Below are positions 1-4,494 of a DNA stretch of 7,881 nucleotides, piece by piece (within the stretch, counting starts at the first letter, position 1; each line of letters opens with the position of its first letter). The DNA comes from JBLHUT01 sp047629975 (GTDB lineage: Bacteria; Pseudomonadota; Alphaproteobacteria; Rhodobacterales; Rhodobacteraceae): the NCBI GenBank assembly GCA_047629975.1, contig JBLHUT010000173.1, positions 1-7,881 of the forward strand, read 5' to 3'. The position numbers were made by a program, and so were the translations under genes. The notes beneath the pieces are model-generated. The model did not search any database and had not been told where the DNA came from. It saw nothing but the letters and a program-made list of their open reading frames with translations.

Positions 1-256
1 ATGGCTGGCGCAGGATCATCTGAAGCACGGGACGGGCGAAATACGTCGCCATTTCCTTGCCATTTACAGTCACCTTGCCAGAGCCGGGCTTGATCCAGAC
101 GCGTGCGACGGCGTCCTTCCGCTTGCCGGTGGCATACGCCCGACCCAGCGCGTCGCGCTGTGGCTCCGGCGGAGCGATGGACGCGGCGACGAGGGCTGCT
201 TCGGTGCCTTGGACGGCAGCGTTCAGCTCTTCGAGAGATTTGATTTCATCGGCCAT
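1..256 (-). CDS. rpsI: 30S ribosomal protein S9, 5' part only (cut by window edge)
   Basis: S9 is a small-subunit ribosomal protein whose C-terminal tail reaches the P-site tRNA. Only the N-terminal 85 codons are in the window; the C-terminal part lies beyond base 1. The minus-strand translation begins MADEIKSLEELNAAVQG and continues into the recognisable S9 core, with YATGKRKDAVARVW, then a KPGSGKVTVNGK stretch and YFARPVLQMIL. The extra N-terminal segment before the core is usual in alphaproteobacteria. The ATG at 254-256 has a GGAG nine bases upstream, and this Shine-Dalgarno lies inside the last codons of rplM. The gap to rplM is 5 bp, so the two genes are cotranscribed and probably translationally coupled. 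Confidence 0.95.
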   Translation of the reverse strand, partial: MADEIKSLEELNAAVQGTEAALVAASIAPPEPQRDALGRAYATGKRKDAVARVWIKPGSGKVTVNGKEMATYFARPVLQMILRQP

Positions 257-261
257 CGGTG

Positions 262-720
262 TCAGCTCCGGGTGTTTTTCTTGTTCATGGACGCAACGTC
301 CAGTACTTCAGGCGCCTGTGCTACATGCGGGTGCTCACCACCTGCATAAACACGCAGGTTGGTCATGACCTGACGGCTCAACTTGTTGCCGGGAAGCATG
401 CGCTTGACGGCTTGAGTGACAACGCGCTCGGGGTACTTGCCTTCGAGGATCTGACCGGTTGTGCGGGACTTGATGCCGCCCGGATATCCTGTGTGCCAGT
501 AGTTCGGATTGTCACGCTTGTTGCCGGTCAACTGGATTTTGTCGGCATTGATGACAATCACATTGTCGCCCATATCCATGTGAGGAGTAAAGGTCGCTTT
601 GTGCTTGCCACGAAGGCGCATGGCAACAATTGATGCAAGCCGTCCCAGAACAACGCCTTCGGCGTCGATCAGGATCCACTTTTTATCAATGTCTGCCGGT
701 TTAGCAGAAAAGGTTTTCAT
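262..720 (-). CDS. rplM: 50S ribosomal protein L13
   Basis: L13 is an early-assembling large-subunit protein that binds 23S rRNA. The ORF encodes 152 residues, full length for alphaproteobacterial L13. It begins MKTFSAKPADIDKKW and carries the conserved segments VLGRLAS, LRGKHKATFTPHMDMGD, the GNK/YWHTGYPGG region, and a C-terminal LRVYAGGEHPH followed by the NKKNTRS end. An in-frame ATG exists 11 codons upstream, but the family N-terminus fixes the start at 720. An AGGG lies about 10 bases upstream of that start. rplM is the first gene of the rplM-rpsI operon, and the only promoter candidate seen is at 786-814. Confidence 0.97.
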   Translation of the reverse strand: MKTFSAKPADIDKKWILIDAEGVVLGRLASIVAMRLRGKHKATFTPHMDMGDNVIVINADKIQLTGNKRDNPNYWHTGYPGGIKSRTTGQILEGKYPERVVTQAVKRMLPGNKLSRQVMTNLRVYAGGEHPHVAQAPEVLDVASMNKKNTRS

Positions 721-785
721 AGGTTCATACCCTGGTCTTGAGTGTCTGCGCAAAGGCAGCGCCGATTGCCGGCGTGGGATGAACG

Positions 786-814
786 ACTTCTAACGTTTCT
801 TGTGGCGCAGTCAA
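786..814 (-). promoter_or_regulatory. Candidate sigma-70 type promoter for rplM-rpsI
   Basis: Read on the minus strand, TTGACT at 809-814 is a good -35 hexamer. It is followed after 17 bp by a weak -10 (AGAAGT, 786-791). Transcription would begin near 779, giving a leader of about 60 nt before rplM. The assignment rests on the -35 match, the correct spacing and position in front of a ribosomal operon. The poor -10 keeps confidence moderate. Confidence 0.45.
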
Positions 815-862
815 GCAAGCTTGGGGCATTAATATTGAATGTTTTCAGATGCTTGGTAAATA

Positions 863-876
863 GGTATTATAATACC
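863..876 (+). promoter_or_regulatory. TATAAT box inside a 14-bp perfect palindrome
   Basis: GGTATTATAATACC is its own reverse complement and contains a consensus TATAAT at 868-873. For plus-strand transcription a weak -35 (TTCAGA, 844-849) lies 18 bp upstream. A start near 880 would leave about 25 nt before the ATG at 906. On the minus strand the same palindrome also offers TATAAT, but no -35-like hexamer sits at the right distance. The symmetry could equally mark a protein binding site over a promoter. Confidence 0.4.
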
Positions 877-905
877 CCAAAAATTAGACCCGGTGAGGAC
901 GCCTT

Positions 906-1007
906 ATGAGTGCGATCGCGGGTGCCGGGCGGTCGCGCCGCCGGAGTGATCCGGCCGGCACCATCGCACGGGGTGGTTGCCGCGGTGCGATGAACAAAAA
1001 GGTCTGA
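906..1007 (+). CDS. Possible small Arg/Gly-rich protein, 33 aa
   Basis: This short ORF lies in the spacer between rplM and the YiaA/B gene, on the opposite strand to both. It begins MSAIAGAGRSRRRSDPAG and ends GAMNKKV; I do not recognise it as a family member. The case for it is its setting: a GGTGAGGAC Shine-Dalgarno with GAGG 7 bases before the ATG, a consensus TATAAT 33 bases upstream, and a strong hairpin starting 10 bases after the TGA. Against it are its size, the lack of any known homologue, and the heavy secondary structure of the same bases. It could instead be an untranslated structured RNA, a dual-function RNA, or chance. Confidence 0.3.
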   Translation: MSAIAGAGRSRRRSDPAGTIARGGCRGAMNKKV

Positions 1008-1019
1008 TCGGGGTGCCGG
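910..1019 (+). repeat. Dense inverted and direct repeats able to fold a three-way junction
   Basis: GTGCGAT (910-916) pairs with ATCGCAC (963-969), and GGTGCCGG (921-928) with CCGGCACC (955-962). Two small hairpins sit inside: GCGG/CCGC (929-932 with 938-941), and CGGA/TCCG (942-945 with 950-953) closing a GTGA loop, which fits the GNRA tetraloop pattern. Both left arms recur downstream: GTGCGAT at 985-991 and GGTGCCGG at 1012-1019. The latter is part of a longer direct repeat, GATCG(C)GGGTGCCGGG, at 914-929 and 1006-1020. The central arm 955-969 can therefore pair upstream or downstream, but not both. Confidence 0.5.
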
Positions 1020-1048
1020 GGCAAAGGATCACAAACATGCTTTGCCCC
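1018..1048. terminator. Hairpin terminator between convergent small ORF and yiaAB gene
   Basis: GGGGCAAAG (1018-1026) and CTTTGCCCC (1040-1048) form a perfect 9-bp stem around a 13-nt loop. The hairpin lies 9 bases beyond the stop codon of the minus-strand YiaA/B gene and 10 bases beyond the stop of the plus-strand small ORF, so it could end transcription from both sides. There is no tight U-tract. On the minus strand a run of five T follows about 13 bases after the stem. Confidence 0.6.
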
Positions 1049-1057
1049 ATTTGCCGA

Positions 1058-1339
1058 CTACATTGTATCTGATCCGCTGACTTCGGCCAAAAGCCGCTCT
1101 GTCTTGGCATCCTCGAGCTTGTTGTAAATGCGTGCGCCTTCTTCGGTATCACGAATGGCTTTTGTTATGGCCGCGGTCGAGCTGACGAGCATGATTGCGG
1201 CCATGGCATAAAACCCTTTGGCAGAGAAGCTTGCTTCGAGACTGTAGATACCTCCGGCCATCATTCCGCAGGCGATAACGAATTGCAGATAAGTGAAGAT
1301 GTTCCACGATTGTGTCGGTTTGCTGATGTAAGTGTTCAT
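1058..1339 (-). CDS. YiaA/YiaB-type two-helix inner membrane protein
   Basis: The 93-residue protein matches the pattern of the YiaA/B two-helix family, small inner membrane proteins of unknown biochemical function. Two hydrophobic helices are visible, about residues 15-34 and 41-60. They are separated by a short turn with KGFYAM and followed by ITKAIRDTEEGARIY. The charged tail (about 65-93) should be cytoplasmic. The ATG at 1339 has AAGGA 8 bases upstream. The gene lies 59 bp downstream of pspA on the same strand with no terminator between, so the two probably form one operon under the TetR-type operators at 2099-2166. A plausible role is membrane partner of the PspA-like protein; this is inferred from linkage only. 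Confidence 0.8.
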   Translation of the reverse strand: MNTYISKPTQSWNIFTYLQFVIACGMMAGGIYSLEASFSAKGFYAMAAIMLVSSTAAITKAIRDTEEGARIYNKLEDAKTERLLAEVSGSDTM

Positions 1340-1398
1340 TTGTGGTGTCCTTTTGAACAGGGTCAGGATGATTGGAAAGGGAGAAGCAGAAGGCGGCG

Positions 1399-2079
1399 CT
1401 AGCGTGCGGCCTTCTTTTTCAGGCGATCAAGCACGGCCGATGCGTTGGTTTCCAGCGGCAGTCCGCAGCCGTGGTCGGCCAGTCTGCGAACCATGGTTTC
1501 CGCATTTGCGTCTACCGAAAGGTCGATCAGGGCAGAGGCCGTCGCATCGGCGTGGGCCTGCCGCTCTTGCAGCCGTTTGAGCGTTACTTGCGCCTCTGTC
1601 AGGTCGTTTCTTGCGCCTGCGGGCATGGCGGCCCCCACGCGGACGGCTTTTTCATTGGCCTCGGCCAGATGTTGGCCTCGCTGCAAATCGCGCAGACAGG
1701 TTTCGCTTTCCGACAGGCAGGTCCGCAGGCGGGTAATTTGTGCCTGATAGGCGTTGATCGCTTGTTGGGTTGTGTCACGCTCCCCTTCAAGTCTGGCTAT
1801 CGTGCGTGCCGCATCGCCAGCGAGGTCTTCGCGGTCTTGTGCAAGGGCGGCCATCGTTCTTTCCTCAAGATCAATGATTTGTGTCTCGATCCGCGCCAGT
1901 GCCGTTTTTTCGCGCTCGGCATAGGCAATGATAACGGCCACGGCAGTGCGGGATTTTTTGACCCCCTGAGCGGCGTCGCGCATTTGTTGGCGCAGCAGGT
2001 CCAGTGCGTTTGCATCCAGAATCGCTTGGGAATTGTCGATCAGGCGGCCACGGGCAAGGGTCATTATCTGTTTGAACAT
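1399..2079 (-). CDS. pspA: PspA/IM30 family membrane-stress protein
   Basis: PspA/IM30 proteins are long helical hairpins that assemble on the inner face of damaged cytoplasmic membrane and help keep the proton gradient. The predicted 226 residues match the family's usual length of about 220. Residues 1-20 (MFKQIMTLARG...) resemble the N-terminal membrane-binding helix. Next comes DANALDLLRQQMRDA (about 22-36), a typical family start of the first long helix, then almost unbroken coiled coil to about 140 and a second helical stretch 155-190. The C-terminus is basic (LDRLKKKAAR). Start choice: an ATG 11 codons further upstream would run through operator 1, whereas the ATG at 2079 has AGGAG 8 bases before it and gives the family N-terminus. 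It is divergent from tetR, heads an operon with the YiaA/B gene, and has no PspF or sigma-54 site nearby. Its sequence looks closer to YjfJ-type PspA relatives than to E. coli PspA. Confidence 0.88.
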   Translation of the reverse strand: MFKQIMTLARGRLIDNSQAILDANALDLLRQQMRDAAQGVKKSRTAVAVIIAYAEREKTALARIETQIIDLEERTMAALAQDREDLAGDAARTIARLEGERDTTQQAINAYQAQITRLRTCLSESETCLRDLQRGQHLAEANEKAVRVGAAMPAGARNDLTEAQVTLKRLQERQAHADATASALIDLSVDANAETMVRRLADHGCGLPLETNASAVLDRLKKKAAR

Positions 2080-2098
2080 TCTGTTGTCTCCTGTTATT

Positions 2099-2111
2099 TG
2101 AACGACGTTCA
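2099..2111. promoter_or_regulatory. Operator 1: TGAACGACGTTCA palindrome, pspA-proximal
   Basis: This is a 13-bp palindrome with arms TGAAC/GTTCA around GAC, 20 bp upstream of the pspA ATG and over its predicted start site. It is one of five copies with identical arms in this window. It is inferred to bind the TetR-family protein encoded at 2187-2801. Confidence 0.8.
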
Positions 2112-2115
2112 TTAA

Positions 2116-2144
2116 TTGGTAACGCAGGCATGAACGTCGTTCAA
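2116..2144 (-). promoter_or_regulatory. Candidate promoter of pspA-yiaAB, embedded in operators
   Basis: On the minus strand TTGAAC (2139-2144) serves as -35 and, after 17 bp, TACCAA (2116-2121) as -10. Transcription would start near 2109, inside operator 1. The -35 overlaps operator 2, so a bound repressor would block both ends of the promoter. The -10 is weak. The layout repeats that of the promoter at 4083-4111, where the -10 is also followed by TTA and then an operator. Confidence 0.4.
2131..2143. promoter_or_regulatory. Operator 2: TGAACGTCGTTCA palindrome, central
   Basis: Same arms as the other four copies, with centre GTC. Its centre is 32 bp from that of operator 1, about three helical turns, and 23 bp from operator 3. 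It overlaps the predicted -35 of pspA and lies midway between the divergent genes, so it could serve both. Confidence 0.8.
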
Positions 2145-2153
2145 GCGTTTTAT

Positions 2154-2166
2154 TGAACGCCGTTCA
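2154..2166. promoter_or_regulatory. Operator 3: TGAACGCCGTTCA palindrome, tetR-proximal
   Basis: Same arms, with centre GCC. It ends 20 bp before the TTG start of tetR and 9 bp before its Shine-Dalgarno, a position suited to autorepression. The only -10-like hexamer for tetR that I see just upstream is TTTTAT (2148-2153), without a convincing -35. Confidence 0.8.
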
Positions 2167-2186
2167 TATTATTTTGGAGAGACCGT

Positions 2187-2801
2187 TTGACACAGACACG
2201 AGACAGCAAGCGCGAGGATCTGCGCCAGCGTCTGATCGATGCCGCCGAAGCACAGATCGCCCAAAAAGGGCTGCGCGGCCTGAAGGCGCGGGATGTGACC
2301 GCAACGGCTGGTTGCGCGCTTGGTGCGCTTTACAATTCGGTGGAGGATCTGGACCAACTTGTCTTGCTGGTCAATTCGCGGACCCTCTCCCGACTGGGGG
2401 AGGCCCTGCGCGCGGCGGTGCCCGAAGACGCGCCACCGGCCCAAAAGATGCAGGCACTGGCACAAGGCTATGTTGATTTTGCGGTTACCAACACACGCCT
2501 GTGGTCGGCGATCTTTTTTCACCGGCTTCCCGACGGTGTCGATGTGCCGGAGTGGCATAAAAAGGAACATGCGGTTCTGATCGAGCAATTGATCGAGCCG
2601 CTGTCCAGAATGCGCCCCGATCTGGGTCCTGATGCCTTGCGTTTGCGGGCGCAAACGTTGTTTGCGTCGGTACACGGGGTGGTGCAATTGTCTTTTCACG
2701 GACGTTTCGTGGGCACCCCGCCAGAATTCCTGTCCTCTGAGGTTCACGGGCTGGTCGAGGCGATGACGCGCGGTATCCATCTGGCTGTTCCAGCGCCCTG
2801 A
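2187..2801 (+). CDS. TetR/AcrR family transcriptional regulator, WHG-type C-domain
   Basis: The 204-residue protein has the usual TetR size. An N-terminal helix (about 10-28) leads into the helix-turn-helix at about 32-57, with ARDVTATAGCALGALYNSVED as its readable core (Gly-Ala-Leu-Tyr at the recognition helix). The rest is a helical ligand and dimerisation domain. RAQTLFASVHGVVQLSF (about 154-170) carries the His-Gly typical of the TetR_C_33/WHG group. The start is TTG, chosen because GGAGAG lies 5 bases upstream and no ATG fits. It is transcribed away from pspA, with three palindromic operators in the spacer, so autorepression and repression of pspA-yiaAB are likely; two more copies precede the operon at 2902-4052. 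The ligand is unknown. A hydrophobic or membrane-stress compound would fit the target genes, but that is inference. Confidence 0.9.
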   Translation: MTQTRDSKREDLRQRLIDAAEAQIAQKGLRGLKARDVTATAGCALGALYNSVEDLDQLVLLVNSRTLSRLGEALRAAVPEDAPPAQKMQALAQGYVDFAVTNTRLWSAIFFHRLPDGVDVPEWHKKEHAVLIEQLIEPLSRMRPDLGPDALRLRAQTLFASVHGVVQLSFHGRFVGTPPEFLSSEVHGLVEAMTRGIHLAVPAP

Positions 2802-2805
2802 CAGG

Positions 2806-2840
2806 GGGCGTTCAACGGACCGTTCCGTGGTGAATGCCCG
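2806..2840 (+). terminator. Hairpin just after tetR
   Basis: GGGCGTTCA (2806-2814) pairs with TGAATGCCC (2832-2840) with one G-U, and ACGGA (2815-2819) continues with TCCGT (2825-2829), leaving a two-base bulge. It starts 4 bases after the tetR stop codon. There is no U-tract, which is common for hairpin terminators in this group. Confidence 0.45.
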
Positions 2841-2862
2841 GGCTTGTGCCGTTGATGCCGGC

Positions 2863-2885
2863 CTCCCCCCTTTGCACGGGGGAGG
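2863..2885. terminator. GC-rich hairpin between convergent tetR and DUF2145 genes
   Basis: CCTCCCC (2863-2869) pairs with GGGGAGG (2879-2885) over a 9-nt loop, 16 bases beyond the stop of the DUF2145 gene. It is probably the terminator of the minus-strand operon, and it could back up the tetR hairpin from the other side. No U-tract is present in either direction. Confidence 0.45.
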
Positions 2886-2901
2886 GAGGGCGTGTTCTGA
2901 A

Positions 2902-3702
2902 TTAGAAGTTCCGGGTTTTCTCAGGTGTTATTGTGTAGATTTTCGTGGCCAGTTTGTTCGCACGCATGAACCGCGCAATGGATCCGAATGTCGCGGTGGC
3001 AACTTTTGCGCCGTGGTCTTTGGTTGTAAGCGCTTTGGATGCTACCGGTGCAAGAAATCTTTTTACACCGCCAAGCCGGATGTCCTGCGGTGTGAAATGG
3101 GCGGTAATATTGGCCTTGATCTGCGGGATGTCCTGCGTGTCGTAAAGGGCTGCCATCAGAATATCGAGTGTGTGTTCGGTGCAGTTCTGGAACGTGCTGG
3201 TATTGGGATTGGCGAGGACCGAATACCGCGGGTTATGGAGTGCCGAATAGGCAGGGCTTCCGATGATCTTCAGCAGCTTTTTCTGAAGACGCACATCGGG
3301 AATGATAATGCCGGCATCCAGTCGATGCGCGCCTGCAAAAAAATCCGCAGGGCTGTCTTGTACCAGACGGCTTCGGGTCTGGTTGCCGCTTTCCTGATAC
3401 AGATTATAGGCTTGATAGCCGCGCCCTGTGCTGCCGTCTGCGTGGGTGATTTGTGAATATACCCAGAAGCTTACATGCGTGTAGCGAACGCCTGCGGGAA
3501 GCAGGGCCGGGTCGCGGCCCATGCGGGCCACAATCGCAATTGGCACCCCGCGTGCGGCAAGATCGTGTTGCACGATGTTCGCAAAGGCCGCGACTTTGGC
3601 GGATGGCAGCACGGGGTCGCCTCCTTCGCTGCTGCCGGCAGATGCTAGGTTGGGCAGCAAAGTGCCCAGAACAAAAAGTAATACCCACAATAAATGGCGC
3701 AT
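2902..3702 (-). CDS. DUF2145 family exported protein
   Basis: The 266-residue protein resembles DUF2145 proteins, whose function is not established. Residues 1-22 form a signal peptide (hydrophobic core LLWVLLFVLG, cleavage probably after ASA), so it should be periplasmic. Family-like segments are RDPALLPAGVRYTHVSFWVY (about 63-82), GYQAYNLYQESGN (95-107), LVQDSPADFF (113-122), AGIIIP (130-135), LHNPRYSVLANPN (155-167) and QNCTEHTLDILMAALYDT (172-189). H76 in a beta-like stretch, followed by C174 in NCTEH, is a possible His/Cys pair (see findings). An ATG 8 codons upstream is open, but AGGAG lies 7 bases before the ATG at 3702 and the signal peptide starts there. It is second in an operon, 20 bp after the small secreted-protein gene, and so lies behind operators 4 and 5. 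Confidence 0.85.
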   Translation of the reverse strand: MRHLLWVLLFVLGTLLPNLASAGSSEGGDPVLPSAKVAAFANIVQHDLAARGVPIAIVARMGRDPALLPAGVRYTHVSFWVYSQITHADGSTGRGYQAYNLYQESGNQTRSRLVQDSPADFFAGAHRLDAGIIIPDVRLQKKLLKIIGSPAYSALHNPRYSVLANPNTSTFQNCTEHTLDILMAALYDTQDIPQIKANITAHFTPQDIRLGGVKRFLAPVASKALTTKDHGAKVATATFGSIARFMRANKLATKIYTITPEKTRNF

Positions 3703-3722
3703 TGTCACTCTCCTGAATCTGC

Positions 3723-4052
3723 TCAATCGAGCGTTGGTGCGCCGTTCGGCGTTACTGCGGTTCTGGTGATCGGTTGACCCGTGCCGACCCGCGCTAGGTC
3801 GTTGCCAAGCTCAAGCGTGTCTGTGCCGATCTGTTCAAGGGCAGACCCTGAAATGGCGATAGACGCCCCAAAGATAACAAGGGGCACGGCGCTGACGGTG
3901 GCGGCGCCGGTCGAGAGCGCCGCAGATCCGTGGCTTGCGGCCTGACCGCTGTGCTGCACCGATTTTGCAGAGTGTTGACCACTGGGGCCGGCGATAGCGG
4001 GAGTGACAAAAAGTGTCGCAACCAATGCGAGGCAGGGGGCTATTTTGGTCAT
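3723..4052 (-). CDS. Small exported protein of unknown function
   Basis: This is a 109-residue protein I do not recognise. Residues 1-21 read as a signal peptide (MTKIAPCLALVATLFVTPAIA, cleavage before GPS). A Ser/His/Gln/Ala-rich stretch follows (about 25-48, three His). Then comes a hydrophobic segment about 50-71, which may be a membrane anchor or a buried helix, and a hydrophilic end with ELGNDLARVGTG. An ATG 3 codons earlier has no usable ribosome site, while AAGGA lies 8 bases before the ATG at 4052. It is the first gene of the operon with the DUF2145 gene, directly behind operators 4 and 5. The protein probably acts in the periplasm or at the outer face of the inner membrane. Confidence 0.75.
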   Translation of the reverse strand: MTKIAPCLALVATLFVTPAIAGPSGQHSAKSVQHSGQAASHGSAALSTGAATVSAVPLVIFGASIAISGSALEQIGTDTLELGNDLARVGTGQPITRTAVTPNGAPTLD

Positions 4053-4066
4053 TGAAGTCATCCTTA

Positions 4067-4079
4067 TGAACGATGTTCA
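4067..4079. promoter_or_regulatory. Operator 4: TGAACGATGTTCA palindrome
   Basis: Arms are identical to operators 1-3, with centre GAT. It lies 14 bp before the ATG of the small exported protein, next to its Shine-Dalgarno, and covers the predicted transcription start near 4076. Confidence 0.8.
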
Positions 4080-4082
4080 TAA

Positions 4083-4111
4083 TCACTAAAGCTCCACAAG
4101 CGCTCCGTCAA
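4083..4111 (-). promoter_or_regulatory. Candidate promoter of the exported-protein/DUF2145 operon
   Basis: On the minus strand TTGACG (4106-4111) is a strong -35, and TAGTGA (4083-4088) is a weak -10 after 17 bp. The promoter lies exactly between operators 5 and 4: operator 5 is about 10 bp upstream of the -35 and operator 4 covers the start site. This is a typical repression layout. Confidence 0.5.
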
Positions 4112-4120
4112 CAGAATTTA

Positions 4121-4133
4121 TGAACAACGTTCA
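4121..4133. promoter_or_regulatory. Operator 5: TGAACAACGTTCA palindrome
   Basis: Same arms, with centre AAC. Its centre is 54 bp from that of operator 4, about five helical turns. It sits on the far side of the predicted promoter. It is also the operator nearest the decayed transporter to the right, so it may once have served that side too. Confidence 0.78.
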
Positions 4134-4494
4134 TTTTTGATGTGGTGCGCGTTGGCACCGAAATGGGGCCTTGACGGGTGGCGTGATCAATTCGTTCGGT
4201 CTGTTGAAAGGTATCCTTGATCCGGCCGCCTCATGGCGCTGATAAATGGTGCGGGCTGGTGTTGATCAAAATCAAGCCTCGCCCGTCGCGAACATGTCAC
4301 AACACCCTGTGAAAGACGTACCCGGATGGCACAATTGGCAAAACGATCACAAAAGGCCGCGGGCGCGCTGTCGGGGCGCACAAGAGATCACCGCGCAGCG
4401 GGACACTCGAAGCGGGTCAAATCGAGTTCTGAATACGAAAGGCCATCTTTGCTGCGCCATGACAGCCAACCAACCTTGGGGAACGGACAGAACC
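4134..4494. other. Spacer before the decayed transporter, no recognisable gene
   Basis: These 361 bases lie between operator 5 and the adaptor pseudogene. Open frames exist on both strands but none looks like a known protein. The frame leading into the adaptor is open from 4246, yet its N-terminal part is not adaptor-like. TTGACG at 4171-4176 could be a -35 for rightward transcription, but no good -10 follows. A small inverted repeat TTGAT/ATCAA (about 4262-4275) is the only other structure seen. The length suggests a remnant or an old promoter region. Confidence 0.5.

Noticed and set aside
780..792. Sixth operator (TGAACGACTTCTA)
   Set aside because: Only the left arm matches; the right arm lacks GTTCA, and rplM is not an expected target.
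1372..2115. Long plus-strand open frame of 247 codons
   Set aside because: It runs antisense over pspA; the minus-strand translation is a clear PspA/IM30 protein and the plus-strand one is Cys- and Arg-rich with no family likeness.
2167..2172. TATTAT as the -10 of tetR
   Set aside because: Transcription would begin inside or after the Shine-Dalgarno at 2176-2181, leaving no usable leader.
2806..2840. Operator-like GTTCA...TGAAT after tetR
   Set aside because: Arms are in the wrong order and too far apart; the sequence is better explained as a terminator hairpin.
2827..3456. Plus-strand open frame of 209 codons downstream of tetR
   Set aside because: It is antisense to the DUF2145 gene and starts within the convergent terminator region, without a ribosome site.
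4151..4170. Possible sigma-54 promoter (TTGGCAC...GGGGC)
   Set aside because: The GG and GC elements are 14 rather than 12 bases apart and the -12 TTGC is absent.
4246..4494. N-terminal extension of the adaptor frame, and the overlapping 4326-5132 frame
   Set aside because: The extension is not adaptor-like and lacks a good ribosome site. The 4326 frame shadows the adaptor with Arg/Cys/His-rich sequence.
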